Shown here piece by piece: positions 8,432 to 18,137 of a stretch of 64,000 bases of DNA; the first letter of the stretch is position 1, and each line of letters begins with the position of its first letter. The translations under genes and the position numbers were made by a program. Below the pieces are notes generated by a model. It saw only the letters and a list, made by a program, of their open reading frames with translations, was not told the origin of the DNA and did no database searches. Source of the stretch: Hymenobacter lapidarius (GTDB lineage: Bacteria; Bacteroidota; Bacteroidia; Cytophagales; Hymenobacteraceae); assembly GCF_001816145.1 (NCBI RefSeq), contig NZ_MDZB01000131.1:91456-155455 (forward strand), given 5' to 3'.

Positions 8432-9178
8432 CTACTTCGCGCTGGGCCGCAATTCCCAGCACAGGGTTTCGATGGGCGCGGCGTGCAAAGCGCCCGCCAG
8501 CTCGGCATCGTCCTGGAACTGCAGCTGCGTGAGCACGCTGGTCTCCACGCTCACGGAGGCGGTTTTTTCGCGAAACGGCCAGGGGTGAATGATAACCGGG
8601 CCGCCGGGCTCGGGCTGGGCCAGGGTGTGCATGGTGCCATCGGGCCCGCGGTGGATTTCTACGGCGCGGCCCATTTCCGGGATTTCGTGCCGGCACAGGA
8701 TGAGCGACAGCCGGTCGCACCAGTGCAGCAGGTCGTAGGCCTGCTGGGCTTCGGCCTTGGTAATCTTGAGGGCGCGGCGCCACTCCTGCTGGCGGGCCTT
8801 GAGGTAGTCGAGGAAAGAGGTTATTTCTTCGGTATCGCCCCGCATCCCTTCGTATAAACAGCTCAGGTGCAGGCTGGTGAGAAGGCTGCGCCAGCGCCCC
8901 TGGAAACGGGCTGCCGTGAGCACGCCGGTGGCCTGTTCCAGCGAAAATTCCTTTTGGGTGAAATTGGCCGGGGCGCCGGCGGGCGTGAGGCCGTGGTGCC
9001 CGCCGCGGCCCCGCCAGGCCGCCTGCTCGTCGTCGTGCTGGGCAATGGCGGCCATCAGCCCCACCCAGCGGTCGGGCTCCAGGGTGTGGGGCCAGTGCCA
9101 GGCCAGCTGCGTAGCCAGCAGGGCGTGGGCCTGTTGGTAAATAATTTGCCAGCCAGCGGGGGTGGAGTTTACTATCAT
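8432..9178 (-). CDS. DUF3891 family protein
   Basis: This is a 248-residue cytoplasmic protein without a signal peptide. The DUF3891 pattern includes QQAHALLATQLAWHW near the start, AIAQHDDEQ (near 45-53, a His-Asp-Asp set that may bind metal), SLHLSCLYEG, and a WCDRLSLILC segment (near 150). The conserved His/Asp residues suggest an HD-like metal hydrolase, but no activity is known for the family. A weak promoter-like TAAACTTG precedes the start on the minus strand. It is transcribed alone. Confidence 0.85.
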   Translation of the reverse strand: MIVNSTPAGWQIIYQQAHALLATQLAWHWPHTLEPDRWVGLMAAIAQHDDEQAAWRGRGGHHGLTPAGAPANFTQKEFSLEQATGVLTAARFQGRWRSLLTSLHLSCLYEGMRGDTEEITSFLDYLKARQQEWRRALKITKAEAQQAYDLLHWCDRLSLILCRHEIPEMGRAVEIHRGPDGTMHTLAQPEPGGPVIIHPWPFREKTASVSVETSVLTQLQFQDDAELAGALHAAPIETLCWELRPSAK

Positions 9179-9302
9179 CAGAAAACGAAGCCAAGTTTAG
9201 GCCTGTACAACTGTAAAAGAAGGGCCCGGGTTGTGCGCCCGGCCCCCCGCCACTCCATCCGCCACCGCGCCAACTCCGTGGCTCGCTCTTCGTAGTTCAC
9301 CC

Positions 9303-10243
9303 ATGCCCGAACCCCAGGAAAGCCGCCTGGCCCACGACCTGTTCACCCCGCTCACCGTGCGGCTCCCCGATGGCCGCACCCTGGGCTTGACGCGCTACGG
9401 CAATCCCACGCACCAGCCGGTGGTGTTTCACCACGGCTTTGGGTCCTCGGGCCGCGAACTGCCGCCCGCTACGGCCCTGCTGGCTCGCCTGCAGCTGCAG
9501 GTACTGGCCCCCGACCGGCCCGGCGTGGGCCAGTCCAGCGTGTATCGCCGCCTCACCTTTCCCTCCTTTGCCGATGACGTAGTGGCCATGCTCGACGCCC
9601 TGGAAATAGCCGGGCCAGTGGGCGTGATGGGGTGGTCGGTGGGTGGAGTGCACGCGCTGGCGCTGGCCGCGCGCTACCCGCAGCGGGTGGCCGCCGGGCA
9701 ACTGCTCAGCACCTGCCTGCCGCTGGGCGAGCCCATTTCCTACCGGCACCTGTCGCCGCTGTGGAAGGCTCTGCGCTGGGGCCAGACCGGGTTTCCGTGG
9801 CTGAACCGGGCCACTTTTTTGTGGCTCAGCCGGCAGTGGGCCCGGCGCCCCGACACCACCATCAATTGGTTTATTCGCCTGATGTGGGAGGCGGAGCAGG
9901 ACGTGACCGGCCGGCCCGGCTTCCGGGAGCTGCTGCGCGATGCGGCTGCGCAGGGCTTTGCGCACCACGGCCGCGGCGTGTACGACGACGCGCAGGCGTG
10001 GTGCGCCCCCCGGGCTTTGCCATTGAAGACGTGCAGGCGCCCATCAGCCTGTGGCACGGCACCGACGATGGCGTGTGGGCACCCGGCAACATTCCGTACC
10101 TGGCGAACCGGCTGCCCCGGGCCCACGTGCACCTGCTGCCCGGCGAGGGCCACATGCTGTACCTGGAAAACTGGGAGGCCATACTGACCGCAATGCGGAC
10201 CTTGCTCGACGCAGCCGGCGCGGCCCCGGCCACCGGCAGCTGA
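9303..10243 (+). pseudogene. Alpha/beta hydrolase with a one-base frameshift
   Basis: The first 236 or so residues form an alpha/beta hydrolase: HHGFGSS oxyanion region, then GWSVGG nucleophile elbow (Ser near residue 115). In a C run at 10006-10011 the frame is lost. The correct continuation (PGFAIEDVQAPISLWHGTDD, then GEGHMLYLE with the catalytic Asp and His) lies one frame over and ends at 10243. Adding one C restores a complete ~313-residue enzyme with all three catalytic residues. Either the sequence lost a base in the homopolymer or the gene is truly broken; intact reading elsewhere favours sequence error. The substrate is unknown. Confidence 0.8.
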
Positions 10244-10280
10244 AGGCACTTCATTAGCCCACAGCTATTCCCTCCGGCCC

Positions 10281-10293
10281 TGTCATGCTGAGC
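10281..10293 (+). repeat. GTCATGCTGAGC interspersed repeat, short copy
   Basis: TGTCATGCTGAGC lies in the gap between the hydrolase and metalloprotease genes. Only the core remains. Confidence 0.5.
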
Positions 10294-10362
10294 ACGTGGC
10301 ATTCATTGCTCAATTTATTGTAACCTTGCCGGACTGAATTCGCGCCTTATTCCCTTCCCTGC

Positions 10363-12896
10363 ATGAAGCACGTTGTACCTACTTCTTCCCTTGCTCTGAC
10401 ATTATTTGTTCTCTTAACCGCGCTGGGCCCGGCCGCCCAGGCCCAACGGCCGGCTGCTGCTGGCGCGAAAAAGGTAGCACCCGCCACGCCAGCCACTTCC
10501 CTGGCCGCGCAGACCAAGGGCATGCAGAAATTCGACGGGTACTTCCCATTTTATTACGACCAGAAAACGGGCAAGGTGCTGCTGGAAATCGAGCGGTTCA
10601 ACGAAGAATTTCTGTACTTCGGCTCCATGGCCAGCAGCGTGGGCAAGGGCATTGAGCGGGGCCAGAGCAACTCGGCCATTGCCAAGTTTATCCGGGTGGG
10701 CGGCAAAGTGCTGCTGGTGGAACCCAACTACGACTACCGCGCCGTAACCGACAACGCCGACGAGCAGCGCGCCGTGGACAATGCCTTTGCCAAATCGGTT
10801 ATCTGGGGCTTTGTGCCAGTTGCCATCGAGGGCAACAAAGCCCTAGTGGACCTAACCCCATTTCTGGTGCGCGACAGCCAGAAAATTGCCGAAGGCCTGG
10901 GCAGCCGCGGCTACCAGGGCCCCGGCGCCAGCCTGATGGGCGGCCCCGGCGGCGGGCAGCCCATCAGCTATAAAGTCGACGAGTCGCGCTCGGCCGTGTA
11001 CCTGGATAATACCCGCAACTTTCCCAAAAACTCGGAGTTTGAGGCCCTGGTTACGTTTACGAGCACCCCGGGGCGCGGCGCCGACAATCTCATTGCGCCC
11101 GACCCGAACGCCGTGACCGTGCAGATGCACCAGGCCTTCATTGCGCTGCCGGAAAAGGGCTTCCGCACCCGCAAGTTTGACCCACGCTCGGGCTTTCAGG
11201 ACTTCAGCTACCTGGATTTTGCCGCGCCTATGAGCCAGCCGCTGGCCCAGCGCTTCACCGTGCGGCACCGGCTGGCCAAGAAAGACCCCGCGGCGGCCGT
11301 GAGCGAAGCCGTGGAGCCCATTGTGTACTACGTGGACCGGGGCGCGCCCGCCGCCATCAAAAAAGCCCTGCTGGAAGGGGGCGCGTGGTGGAACCAGGCC
11401 TTTGAGGCTGCCGGGTACCAGAATGCCTTTCAAATAAAAGAGCTGCCGGTGGGGGCCGACCCGCTGGACATACGCTACAACGTGGTGAACTGGATAAACC
11501 GCTCCGGCACCCCACGGGCGTACTCCTACGGGGCCTCGTACGTGGACCCGCGCACCGGCGAAATCATCAAGGGCGTGGTGTCGCTCGGCGCCGACCGGCA
11601 CCGGCAGGACTACCTCATCGCCGAAGGCCTGCTGCAGCCCTACGAGGACGGCAAGCCCGTGCCCGAGCAGATGGAACAGCTGGCTTTGGCGCGCGTCCGC
11701 CAGCTGTCGGCCCACGAAATAGGCCACACCCTGGGGCTGCACCACAACTTCACGGCCAGCAGCAAAGACCGCGGCTCGGTGATGGACTACCCGTTCCCGC
11801 GCTTCACCATGCAGGCCGATGGCCGGCTTGACGTGTCGCAGGCCTACGCCACGGGCATTGGCAGCTGGGACAAGCGCGCCGTGCAGTGGGGCTACGCCGA
11901 CTTTCCGGCGGGCACCGACGAAAACCAGGCCCTGGACCGCATCATGCAGGAGACGCTGCAGCAGGGCTTCCGCTTCATTCCCGACATTGGCGGCTACGCC
12001 CACCCGGCGGCCAACCAGTGGGACGAAGGCACGGACCCCGTGGCCCAGCTGACTTCCCTGATGGCCGTGCGCCGCAGCGTACTCGACCGCTTTTCGGAAA
12101 AAGCCATTCGGCCGGAGGCGCCCATGGCCACGCTGGAGGAGGTGCTGGTGCCCATTTACCTGCTGCACCGCTACCAGGTAGAAGCCGTGGCTAAGTCGCT
12201 GGGCGGGCAGTACTTCAGCCACGCCGTGAAGAACGATGGCCAGGCCCCCACCCAGATGGTGGAACCGGCCGTGCAGTGGCAGGCATTCAATGCGCTGCTG
12301 GCCACCATCTCGCCGGCCGCGCTGCAGCTGCCCGAGGCGCTGATTGCCAAGATTCCGCCCCGCCCCTCGGGCTACCCGGCCACGCTGGAAACCTTCGGCG
12401 GCTACACCGGCCCCACCTTCGACCCGCTGGCCGCCGCCGAAGCCGCCGCCGCGCCCACCATTGCCGCTATTCTGAGCCCCCAGCGCGCCGCGCGGCTGAT
12501 TGAGTATCAGGCCCGCGACAGCAGGCAGCCCGGGTTCCAGCCCGTGGTGGAGCAGCTGCTAGCCAGCACTTGGCGCGCCAAGCCCGAAACCGGCTACGCC
12601 GCGCCCTGCAAACCGTGGTGAACAACCTGACCCTGCAGCACCTGCTGCAGCTGGCGGCCGACACCCGCGCTGCGGCCAGCGTGCGCGGCCAGGCGCTGCT
12701 GGCGGTAGACGGGCTGGAAAAATGGATGAGCAAGGAGGCCAAACGGGGCAAGGCCCCGCAGCAAGCCAACGTGTTGTTCGGGCTGTCGGAAATCCAGCGC
12801 TTCCGAGCCGAGCCCGGCAAGTTCACGCCGCCGCCAGCCGTGGAAATGCCTCCCGGAGCGCCCATCGGCATGCCAGGCATGGGGTTCATAGATTAA
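10363..12896 (+). pseudogene. Zinc-dependent metalloprotease (DUF5117/DUF4953), frameshifted near the C terminus
   Basis: A secreted protein of about 840 residues: signal peptide (MKHVVPTSSLALTLFVLLTA), N-terminal DUF5118/DUF5117-type region, and a gluzincin/metzincin-like zinc site HEIGHTLGLHHN near residue 452 followed by SVMDYPFPR. The first frame stops at 12621 after ETGYAAPCKPW, but the next frame continues as ALQTVVNNLTLQHLLQLAAD to GMGFID at 12896, as expected for the family's C-terminal helical tail. One base is missing around 12600-12607, in a GC-only stretch. Cargo and substrate are unknown; the active site is intact. Confidence 0.85.
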
Positions 12897-12921
12897 AAGT
12901 CTATCTGAATAGGCAAAAAAT

Positions 12922-12954
12922 GAACGGTCATGCTGAGCTTGTCGAATAAGCTCT
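12922..12954 (+). repeat. GTCATGCTGAGC interspersed repeat with GTCGAA extension
   Basis: The bases GGTCATGCTGAGCTTGTCGA followed by ATAAGCTC lie between genes. The ATG inside the repeat opens a false 22-codon N-terminal extension of the next gene. Confidence 0.6.
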
Positions 12955-12995
12955 ACGCTCAGGCTTTATTTTCACTTCTTTTTGTCCCCTTCCCG

Positions 12996-13865
12996 ATGAA
13001 AAAACTTATTGCTTTCTGCTGCTGCTTAGCGCCTTTTCTGGCGGCGGCCCAGCCAAACACCGACATTTACCTTTTCGACCTGGCCGTGAAAGGCACGAAG
13101 GTGGTTCTGAGCAAGCCGCTCAACATCACGCCCCACGTGGGCTACGACAACCAGCCCTTCTTCCACCCCACGCAGCCGCTGGTGTACTACACGGCTGTGG
13201 CCGACAGCGGCCGGACCGACCTGCGGGCCTACAACTACCAATCAGCCCAAAGTCAGGCCATTACCACCACCCGCGAGCGGGAGTTTTCGCCCACCCTCAC
13301 CGAAGACCAGCAGTTTCTGTCCTGCATCATTCAGCGCGACAACGGGAACCAGGACCTGGGCCAATATCCCTTGGCAGGCGGCCCGCCCACCGTGTTGATT
13401 GACAACCTGAAAGTGGGGTACCACGCCTGGATTGACCGCACCCGCCTGCTCTTGTTTGTGCTGGCAACGCCCGTCAACGCGCTGCACTACCACGACCTGG
13501 CCACCGGCCGCGACACCGTGGTGGCCCGCAACATTGGGCGTTCCATCAAGCGCATTCCCAACCAGGCGGCCATCAGCTTCATGCAACAAACCCCGGAGGG
13601 CACCTGGCTCATTCAGCGGTTCGATACGAAAACCCGCGCCATCACCACCATCGCGCCGGGCCTGGCAGGGTCAGAGGACGTGGCCTGGACGCGCAACGGG
13701 CTCATGCTAATGAGTAACGGCGAACAGATTTACAGCCGCCGCCCCGGTGCCCGCGGCACCTGGCAGCCCGTGACGATAAAAGGGGCCCCCACGGCGCTGA
13801 AGAAAGCCAGCCGCCTGGCCATCAACGCTGCTGCTGATAAACTGGCGGTGGTAGTGGACGAATAG
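12996..13865 (+). CDS. Secreted TolB-like beta-propeller protein
   Basis: This 289-residue protein starts MKKLIAFCCCLAPFLAAAQ (signal peptide). The mature part has repeated WD40/PD40-type blades, for example FSPTLTEDQQFLSCI (about 95-110), AWIDRTRLLLF and DVAWTRNGLMLMSNG (about 235-250). Such periplasmic propellers usually bind other proteins; no catalytic motif is seen. The start at 12996 is chosen because the longer frame to 12930 begins inside an interspersed repeat. A bidirectional terminator follows. Confidence 0.8.
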   Translation: MKKLIAFCCCLAPFLAAAQPNTDIYLFDLAVKGTKVVLSKPLNITPHVGYDNQPFFHPTQPLVYYTAVADSGRTDLRAYNYQSAQSQAITTTREREFSPTLTEDQQFLSCIIQRDNGNQDLGQYPLAGGPPTVLIDNLKVGYHAWIDRTRLLLFVLATPVNALHYHDLATGRDTVVARNIGRSIKRIPNQAAISFMQQTPEGTWLIQRFDTKTRAITTIAPGLAGSEDVAWTRNGLMLMSNGEQIYSRRPGARGTWQPVTIKGAPTALKKASRLAINAAADKLAVVVDE

Positions 13866-13914
13866 CGCCGGAATTTCCGGCGAGGTTAACGCGTTGCCAA
13901 ATAGCGCATTACCA

Positions 13915-13968
13915 TAAAAAAGACCTCGTGCTCAACTTCCTGCCGGAGGCTGAACACGAGGCCTTTTC
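13915..13968. terminator. Bidirectional terminator
   Basis: CCTCGTG (13924-13930) pairs with CACGAGG (13955-13961). The stem is extended by TCA/TGA, with flanking A and T runs, between the converging propeller and tdh genes. Confidence 0.75.
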
Positions 13969-13989
13969 ATAGCGAGAATAAAAAAAAGG

Positions 13990-14982
13990 CTACGCCGGCT
14001 GCATCTCTTTCAAGTGCAGCAGCATATCGGCTGTCATTTTATCCAGGTCGAAATCGGGCTGCCAGCCCCAGTCCTGCCGGGCCTTCGAGTCGTCGATGCT
14101 GGCGGGCCAGGAGTCGGCGATTTGCTGGCGGCCGTCGGGCTGGTAGGTGACGTTGAAATCGGGCAGGTGGCGCTGGATGCTGGCGGCGCTTTCGGCGGGC
14201 GAGAAGCTCATGGCGCCCAGGTTGTAGCTGGTGCGCACCTTGATTTGGTCGGCCGGGGCGTGCATCAGGTCCAGCGTGGCTTTGAGGGCGTCGGGCATGT
14301 ACATCATGGGCAGGTAGGTGTCCTCGCTCAGGAAGCACTCGTAATTCTCGCCGGCCACGGCCTTGTGGTAAATGTCCACGGCGTAGTCGGTGGTGCCGCC
14401 GCCGGGCAGGCTCTTGTAGCCGATGAGGCCGGGGTAGCGCAGGCTCCGCACGTCCAGGCCGTGCTTGCGGTGGTACCATTCGCACCACTGCTCGCCGGCC
14501 AGCTTGCTGATGCCGTACACCGTATTCGGGTTCATGATGGTGACCTGCGGCGTGTTGTCGCGCGGGGTGTCGGGGCCGAACACGGCAATACTGCTGGGCC
14601 AATACACCTGGGCCACGCCGTGGGCCACGGCCGCTTCGAGCACGATGAGCAGGCCGTCCATGTTCAGCTGCCAGCCGAAAAGCGGGTTTTTCTCTGCCGT
14701 GGCGGAGAGCAGGGCCGCGAGGTGGTAAATCTGCTTGGGGCGGTATTGGCGAATGAGCTTATCGAGGCGCGAGCGGTCGAGCACGTCGAGCAGCTCGAAA
14801 GGGCCGCCGGCCAGCAGCTCGGGGTTTTTGGGGGGCCGCACGTCGGCGGCTACCACGCAGTTGGGGTCGTAGCGCTGGCGCAGGGCCGCTACCAGCTCAA
14901 GGCCCAGCTGGCCGCAGGCGCCAATAACCAGCACGGAGCCGGGTAAAACAGGGATTTCAGTGTCGCCGGGAGTGGTGGCCAT
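13990..14982 (-). CDS. tdh: L-threonine 3-dehydrogenase, short-chain type (NAD-dependent epimerase family)
   Basis: This is a 330-residue extended SDR enzyme. It has the Rossmann motif GACGQLGLELV (near 22-32), a catalytic Ser in PSSIAVFGPD, and YxxxK in VYGISKLAGEQW. The overall pattern (LSATAEKNPLFGWQLNMDGL, MMYMPDALKAT) is that of the GalE-like L-threonine dehydrogenases known from Flavobacterium and its relatives, and not of zinc-dependent Tdh. It oxidises threonine to 2-amino-3-ketobutyrate, the substrate of the Kbl encoded 1.3 kb away on the other strand. TATCTTTG on the minus strand lies about 48 bases before the start. The pairing with kbl makes the call firm. Confidence 0.9.
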   Translation of the reverse strand: MATTPGDTEIPVLPGSVLVIGACGQLGLELVAALRQRYDPNCVVAADVRPPKNPELLAGGPFELLDVLDRSRLDKLIRQYRPKQIYHLAALLSATAEKNPLFGWQLNMDGLLIVLEAAVAHGVAQVYWPSSIAVFGPDTPRDNTPQVTIMNPNTVYGISKLAGEQWCEWYHRKHGLDVRSLRYPGLIGYKSLPGGGTTDYAVDIYHKAVAGENYECFLSEDTYLPMMYMPDALKATLDLMHAPADQIKVRTSYNLGAMSFSPAESAASIQRHLPDFNVTYQPDGRQQIADSWPASIDDSKARQDWGWQPDFDLDKMTADMLLHLKEMQPA

Positions 14983-15029
14983 GCGCGGAGTCGGGGTTGG
15001 GTGGGATGGTGGGAATGCAGATGAAGGTG

Positions 15030-15037
15030 CAAAGATA
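15030..15037 (-). promoter_or_regulatory. tdh promoter, -7 element
   Basis: TATCTTTG on the minus strand matches TAnnTTTG. It lies about 40 bases from the divergent patatin promoter. Confidence 0.5.
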
Positions 15038-15077
15038 CCGGGCCGGCCGTCGCCACAGCAGCTGTTGCGCGCTACGG

Positions 15078-15085
15078 TATATTTG
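15078..15085 (+). promoter_or_regulatory. Patatin gene promoter, -7 element
   Basis: TATATTTG matches TAnnTTTG and ends 5 bases before the ATG, predicting a leaderless mRNA. Confidence 0.55.
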
Positions 15086-15090
15086 GCCCC

Positions 15091-16188
15091 ATGTATAAGC
15101 GCGTTTTTTTTATAGGTTTTATCAGTTTATGGATGCTGCTGGCGAGAAGCGCGGCCAGTGGCCAGCCACCAGCGGCGGTTTCCCCACCCCGCTACCGCAA
15201 CCTGGTGATGGAAGGCGGCGGCATTCGCGGCATTGCCTACGGCGGCGCCCTGCAGGAGTTGGAACAACAAGGCGTCCTCGCGGGCATCACGCGGGTGGGC
15301 GGCACCTCAGCGGGCGCCATTCAGGCGGCGCTGCTGGCGGTGGGCTACTCAGCCAGCGAAATTGTTGCGGTGGTGAATGCCACGCCCGTGCAGCGCCTCA
15401 ACGATGGCCGCTTCATCTTTTTCGGCGGCAGCCACCGGCTGGTAAAGCAGTACGGCTGGTACCGCGGCGATGAGTTCGCCACCTACCTCAGCGAACTGGT
15501 GGCCCGCAAAACCAAGCAGCCCGACCTGACGCTGGGCGAGCTGCACGCCCTGGCCCTGGCCCAGCCCACGCGCTTCCGCGACCTCTACACCACCGGTACC
15601 AACCTCACCACCCAGCGCGTGCAGGTGTTCAGCTACGAAACCACGCCCGCCATGCGCGTAGCCGACGCCGTGCGCATTAGCATGAGCATTCCGCTGTATT
15701 TCCGGGCCGTGCTGCTCGATGCGCAGAACAACGTCATTACCGGCACGCCCACGCCCGGCCAGCCCGTTCAGGTACTGGTGGATGGCGGCCTGCTGGCGAA
15801 TTACCCCGTCGATTTATTCGACAAGCCCCGCTACCTGCCCGCTGGCACCGCCGCCACGCCCGATGCCAGCGGCAACGTTTTCAACCCCGAAACCCTGGGC
15901 CTACGCCTCGACCGCGCCGAGCAGATTCCGATGGATACGGCCACCACCGGCCGCCGCCAGCTGGCCCCGTACGACATTCAGGATTTCAACACCTATGTGG
16001 GCGCCCTCTACACCGTAGCCCTCGAAAACCTCAACCCCGTGCAGCCGCAGGACTGGAAACGCACCGTGAGCATCAACTTTCTGGGCTTTAGTCCCAAAAT
16101 CAAGCGGGTGACAGATGTAGAGAAAAAGGCGCTAATGGATAGCGGGCGTGAGGGAGTGAAGGCGTTTATGGCGCGGCAGCCCAAGTAA
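15091..16188 (+). CDS. Patatin-like phospholipase, secreted
   Basis: This 365-residue protein has a signal peptide (FIGFISLWMLLARSAASG) and a patatin domain. The anion-hole motif EGGGIRGIAYGGALQ is near residue 41, the nucleophile is in GTSAGAIQAA (Ser near 74), and the Asp of the dyad is in VDGG (near 231). Bacterial patatins cleave fatty acyl chains from phospholipids or other lipids; the signal peptide places this one in the periplasm or outside the cell. It lies between the divergent tdh and the co-directional kbl, but a separate kbl promoter is likely. Confidence 0.9.
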   Translation: MYKRVFFIGFISLWMLLARSAASGQPPAAVSPPRYRNLVMEGGGIRGIAYGGALQELEQQGVLAGITRVGGTSAGAIQAALLAVGYSASEIVAVVNATPVQRLNDGRFIFFGGSHRLVKQYGWYRGDEFATYLSELVARKTKQPDLTLGELHALALAQPTRFRDLYTTGTNLTTQRVQVFSYETTPAMRVADAVRISMSIPLYFRAVLLDAQNNVITGTPTPGQPVQVLVDGGLLANYPVDLFDKPRYLPAGTAATPDASGNVFNPETLGLRLDRAEQIPMDTATTGRRQLAPYDIQDFNTYVGALYTVALENLNPVQPQDWKRTVSINFLGFSPKIKRVTDVEKKALMDSGREGVKAFMARQPK

Positions 16189-16197
16189 GGCCAAGAA

Positions 16198-16240
16198 GGA
16201 CCGTTCATGCTGAGCACCGCCGAAGCATCTCGCCCGCAAC
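16198..16240 (+). repeat. GTCATGCTGAGC interspersed repeat, full unit
   Basis: TTCATGCTGAGCACCGCC followed by GAAGCATCTCGCCCGC is the fullest single unit in the window. Its ATG opens a false 35-codon extension in front of kbl. Confidence 0.6.
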
Positions 16241-16271
16241 GCGGTTGTACGGCTGGCACGCTACAACTGTG

Positions 16272-16279
16272 TAATTTTG
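16272..16279 (+). promoter_or_regulatory. kbl promoter, -7 element
   Basis: TAATTTTG matches TAnnTTTG, 33 bases before the kbl ATG. Confidence 0.5.
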
Positions 16280-16311
16280 CTTCACTACTTCTCACCACTT
16301 CCCACCGACCC

Positions 16312-17565
16312 ATGTACGCCACTCTCCAGCCCGACCTCACGCAGCAGCTTCAGGAAATAAAGGATGCCGGCCTTTTCAAGAAGGAGCGCATCATTACCTC
16401 GCCCCAGGGCGCCGAAATTGAAACCGACGAGGCCGGCGAAGTGCTGAACTTCTGCGCCAACAACTACCTGGGCCTAAGCTCGCACCCCGAGGTGATTGCC
16501 GCCGCCAAAGCCGCTATTGATTCGCACGGCTACGGCCTGTCGTCGGTGCGCTTCATCTGCGGCACCCAGGATATTCACAAAGAGCTGGAAGCCAAGCTGG
16601 CCGAGTTCCTGGGCACCGAGGACACCATTCTCTACGCCGCGGCTTTCGACGCCAATGGCGGGGTATTTGAGCCGCTGTTCAACGAGCAGGACGCCATCAT
16701 TTCCGATGCGCTGAACCATGCCAGCATCATCGACGGCGTGCGCCTGTGCAAGGCCCAGCGCTACCGCTACCTCCACAACGACATGGCCGACCTGGAAAAG
16801 CAGCTCCAGGACGCCCAGGCCAAGGGCTCGCGCCACCGCATCATCGTCACGGACGGCTCGTTCTCGATGGACGGCACCATTGCTCGGCTCGACCTCATCT
16901 GCGACCTCGCCGACAAATACCAGGCCTTAGTGATGGTGGACGAATGCCACAGCAGCGGCTTCCTGGGCAAAACCGGCCGCGGCACTCACGAGCTGCGCGA
17001 CGTGATGGGCCGCGTCGACATCATCACCGGCACGCTGGGCAAGGCCCTGGGCGGCGCCATGGGCGGCTTTACGTCGGGCCGCAAAGAAATCATCGACATG
17101 CTGCGCCAGCGCAGCCGGCCGTATCTGTTCTCCAACACCCTGGCGCCCGCCATCGTGGGCGCCTCACTGCGCGTGCTACAGTTGCTGACGGAAAGCACCG
17201 CCCTGCGCGACCAGCTCGAAGAAAACACTACCTACTTCCGCGAAAAGATGACGGCCGCCGGCTTCGACATTCGTCCCGGGCAGCACCCCATCGTGCCCGT
17301 CATGCTCTACGATGCCAAGCTGGCCCAGGAATTCGCCGCCAAAATGCTCGACAAGGGCATTTACGTGGTGGGCTTCTACTACCCCGTGGTGCCGCAGGGC
17401 CAGGCCCGCATCCGGGTGCAGCTCAGCGCCGGACACACCCGCGCGCACCTGGACAAGGCCATTGCCGCCTTCATCGCCGTGGGCAAAGAGCTGGGCACGC
17501 TGAAAGATTCCGGCGCAGCGGCTGACGCACCCCGAGGCGAGCAGGTGGTGACCAACACGCCCTGA
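16312..17565 (+). CDS. kbl: Glycine C-acetyltransferase (2-amino-3-ketobutyrate CoA ligase)
   Basis: This is a 417-residue PLP-dependent alpha-oxoamine synthase. It cleaves 2-amino-3-ketobutyrate with CoA to glycine and acetyl-CoA, the second step of threonine breakdown after Tdh. Motifs are [14 protein letters not shown] (near 46-59), the [11 protein letters not shown] stretch, [10 protein letters not shown] (PLP Asp region) and the Schiff-base lysine in [15 protein letters not shown] tail of about 20 residues ([11 protein letters not shown]...) exceeds the usual ~398-residue length. The start MYATLQPDL is chosen because the longer frame begins in an interspersed repeat. Confidence 0.95.
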   Translation: MYATLQPDLTQQLQEIKDAGLFKKERIITSPQGAEIETDEAGEVLNFCANNYLGLSSHPEVIAAAKAAIDSHGYGLSSVRFICGTQDIHKELEAKLAEFLGTEDTILYAAAFDANGGVFEPLFNEQDAIISDALNHASIIDGVRLCKAQRYRYLHNDMADLEKQLQDAQAKGSRHRIIVTDGSFSMDGTIARLDLICDLADKYQALVMVDECHSSGFLGKTGRGTHELRDVMGRVDIITGTLGKALGGAMGGFTSGRKEIIDMLRQRSRPYLFSNTLAPAIVGASLRVLQLLTESTALRDQLEENTTYFREKMTAAGFDIRPGQHPIVPVMLYDAKLAQEFAAKMLDKGIYVVGFYYPVVPQGQARIRVQLSAGHTRAHLDKAIAAFIAVGKELGTLKDSGAAADAPRGEQVVTNTP

Positions 17566-17587
17566 TTTTTAGCCAAATAATCAAGCC

Positions 17588-17626
17588 AAAAAAAACCGCT
17601 TCCTTGCACAGGAAGCGGTTTTTTTT
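17588..17626. terminator. Bidirectional intrinsic terminator after kbl
   Basis: CCGCTTCCT pairs with AGGAAGCGG around a 5-base loop, flanked by eight A and eight T residues. It serves kbl and the converging small gene. Confidence 0.9.
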
Positions 17627-17646
17627 GGGCCTTCGCAGGATGGAGG

Positions 17647-18009
17647 CTAGGCGGCTTTAAAGCCTGTGGCCTGGCGCACGCTGCGCTCGTTGCCACTCAC
17701 GGGGTCGGCGTAGGAATGGTCGCTCACTTCCACCGACAAGCGCTTGCCGATGAGCTGCTTGGTGTCGAGGTCTTTGCCTTCTTCGGGCTTGATGCCCGCG
17801 GCCGAATACAGCTGCAGGATGATGGGATGGCCGGCTTCGGAATTGTAGAAGCGCTGCGATACATAACCATCTTCGCTTTCCATGCGGGCAGCGAAAAAAG
17901 GCACATTTTGGTGCTCGCTGGTGCCTTCCTCAATGGCGGTGATTTCGACCACGTGGCGGCCGTCGGGCAGGAAGCCTTTGTCCTGGCCTGCTTCAACTGA
18001 GATTTTCAT
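17647..18009 (-). CDS. Small hypothetical protein, possible DUF669-like
   Basis: This is a 120-residue soluble protein without a signal peptide. Strand-rich sequence (GRHVVEITAIEEGTSEHQNVPFFAARME, then YVSQRFYNSEAGHPIILQLYSAAG and LIGKRLSVEVS) resembles the layout of DUF669 and similar phage-associated single-strand-binding-like proteins, but similarity is by pattern only. Real coding is supported by consistent codon use and isolation between a terminator and a distinct AT-rich upstream region. No other phage genes are nearby, so it may be a domesticated relict or an unrelated family. Confidence 0.6.
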   Translation of the reverse strand: MKISVEAGQDKGFLPDGRHVVEITAIEEGTSEHQNVPFFAARMESEDGYVSQRFYNSEAGHPIILQLYSAAGIKPEEGKDLDTKQLIGKRLSVEVSDHSYADPVSGNERSVRQATGFKAA

Positions 18010-18137
18010 ATAACTAAATTTATTGGGGACCTCAAACTAATTACATTAGCTTAAACGAGGCTCCTGCAGCAGGGTTACGCCCAAGCCGCAGCTGACGCCG
18101 GCCGGCTGTATTTGTCGCTCTTCTGGCGTTGTTCCAC

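Noticed and set aside
7983..9194. A 403-codon minus-strand frame overlapping DUF3891 and the 7543 gene
   Set aside because: It overlaps two well-supported genes and has Arg/Pro-rich shadow composition.
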